A DNA stretch of 64,000 bases, taken from assembly GCF_022317005.1 (NCBI RefSeq), contig NZ_CP081006.1:4774001-4838000 (forward strand), written 5' to 3'. Under the pieces are notes generated by a model, which saw only the letters and a list, made by a program, of their open reading frames with translations, searched no databases and was not told the origin of the DNA. Within the stretch, counting starts at the first letter, position 1. Each line of letters starts with the position of its first letter. Below, piece after piece: positions 63,949-64,000 of the stretch. The position numbers were made by a program, and so were the translations under genes. Source of the stretch: Mycobacterium sp. IDR2000157661 (GTDB lineage Bacteria; Actinomycetota; Actinomycetes; Mycobacteriales; Mycobacteriaceae).

Positions 63949-64000
63949 GTGAGCTCCGACCCCGGCCGCGTCGTCCTCAAGATCTCGCCGATGGCCCATT
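63949..64000 (+). CDS. cfp6-like PH-domain membrane protein, 5' end only
   Basis: GTG at 63949 behind GGGAAG opens a frame VSSDPGRVVLKISPMAH that runs off the window. The MAH at 63991 equals the annotated start of M. tuberculosis cfp6 (Rv3004), which also lies next to ilvB, so this is most likely the same gene with a longer N-terminus. Only 17 codons are visible. Confidence 0.55.
   Translation, partial: MSSDPGRVVLKISPMAH

Overview
The window is a contiguous 64 kb stretch of a high-GC actinobacterial chromosome. Gene content and order match the mycobacterial core: glnD-glnB-amt, ftsY-smc, rnc-fpg, sepIVA, coaD, pyc, recG, ung-thiL, ddlA-gpsA, ppk, hupB-leuDC, gltX, leuB-serA, ilvCNB. The long lysine-rich HupB tail, SepIVA, FbiD and the RHG-tailed MutT1 are mycobacterial hallmarks. 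A complete carotenoid cluster and the absence of the PDIM lipid locus between sepIVA and coaD point to a pigmented, non-tuberculous, probably fast-growing species (Mycolicibacterium-like). No insertion sequence, prophage, CRISPR array or rRNA gene was seen.

Layout. 1-360: 3' end of a secreted Cys/Pro-rich protein. 366-4650: nitrogen operon amt-glnB-glnD on the minus strand, behind a four-half-site GlnR box. 4847-20337: a long minus-strand run (ftsY, smc, acylphosphatase, OsmC-like, fpg, rnc, YceD, sepIVA, hemerythrin, coaD, rsmD, pyc, VKOR, DsbA-like). 20369-23143: a LipN-like esterase divergent from two tandem aldo/keto reductases. 23228-27785: secreted nuclease, recG and a FakA-like protein. 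28016-28942: rpmB and two small lipoproteins. 28953-34788: ung, thiL, an AsnC-domain protein, a DUF3515 protein, ddlA, a cystathionine gamma-lyase-like enzyme and gpsA. 34856-38706: fbiD, ppk, mutT1. 38931-49086: hupB, leuD, leuC, an IclR regulator, tRNA-Glu, tRNA-Gln, gltX, an FAH-family enzyme, an MFS transporter, leuB, serA.

49135-59510 is the accessory part. A CrtI-like oxidoreductase of the conserved backbone is followed by crtE-crtI-crtB-crtYc-crtYd, a CrtT-like methyltransferase, a gutted FAD-oxidoreductase remnant (CrtU-like) and a Rieske protein, nearly all joined by start/stop overlaps. Next come two small stress-type genes (DUF2945, DUF3140) behind a SigF-type promoter, idi (precursor supply), and a MerR-type regulator with a CarH/LitR-like C-terminal domain. 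A CGATGC motif, in 11-bp direct repeats at the best sites, recurs upstream of crtE, upstream of idi and in front of the regulator, and is the best candidate for an operator. The pathway would run IPP/DMAPP to GGPP, phytoene, lycopene and beta-carotene. The broken CrtU-like gene suggests it no longer goes on to an aromatic carotenoid.

59507-63828: a frameshifted secreted Pro-rich protein and the branched-chain amino acid operon ilvB-ilvN-ilvC, read on the minus strand from a leader peptide (Leu-Val-Val-Ile run) and an attenuator-like terminator. The window ends in the first codons of a cfp6-like gene. Several genes begin with GTG, and many neighbours overlap as NTGA. Start choices below rest on ribosome binding sites, these overlaps and remembered mycobacterial orthologs; no database search was possible.
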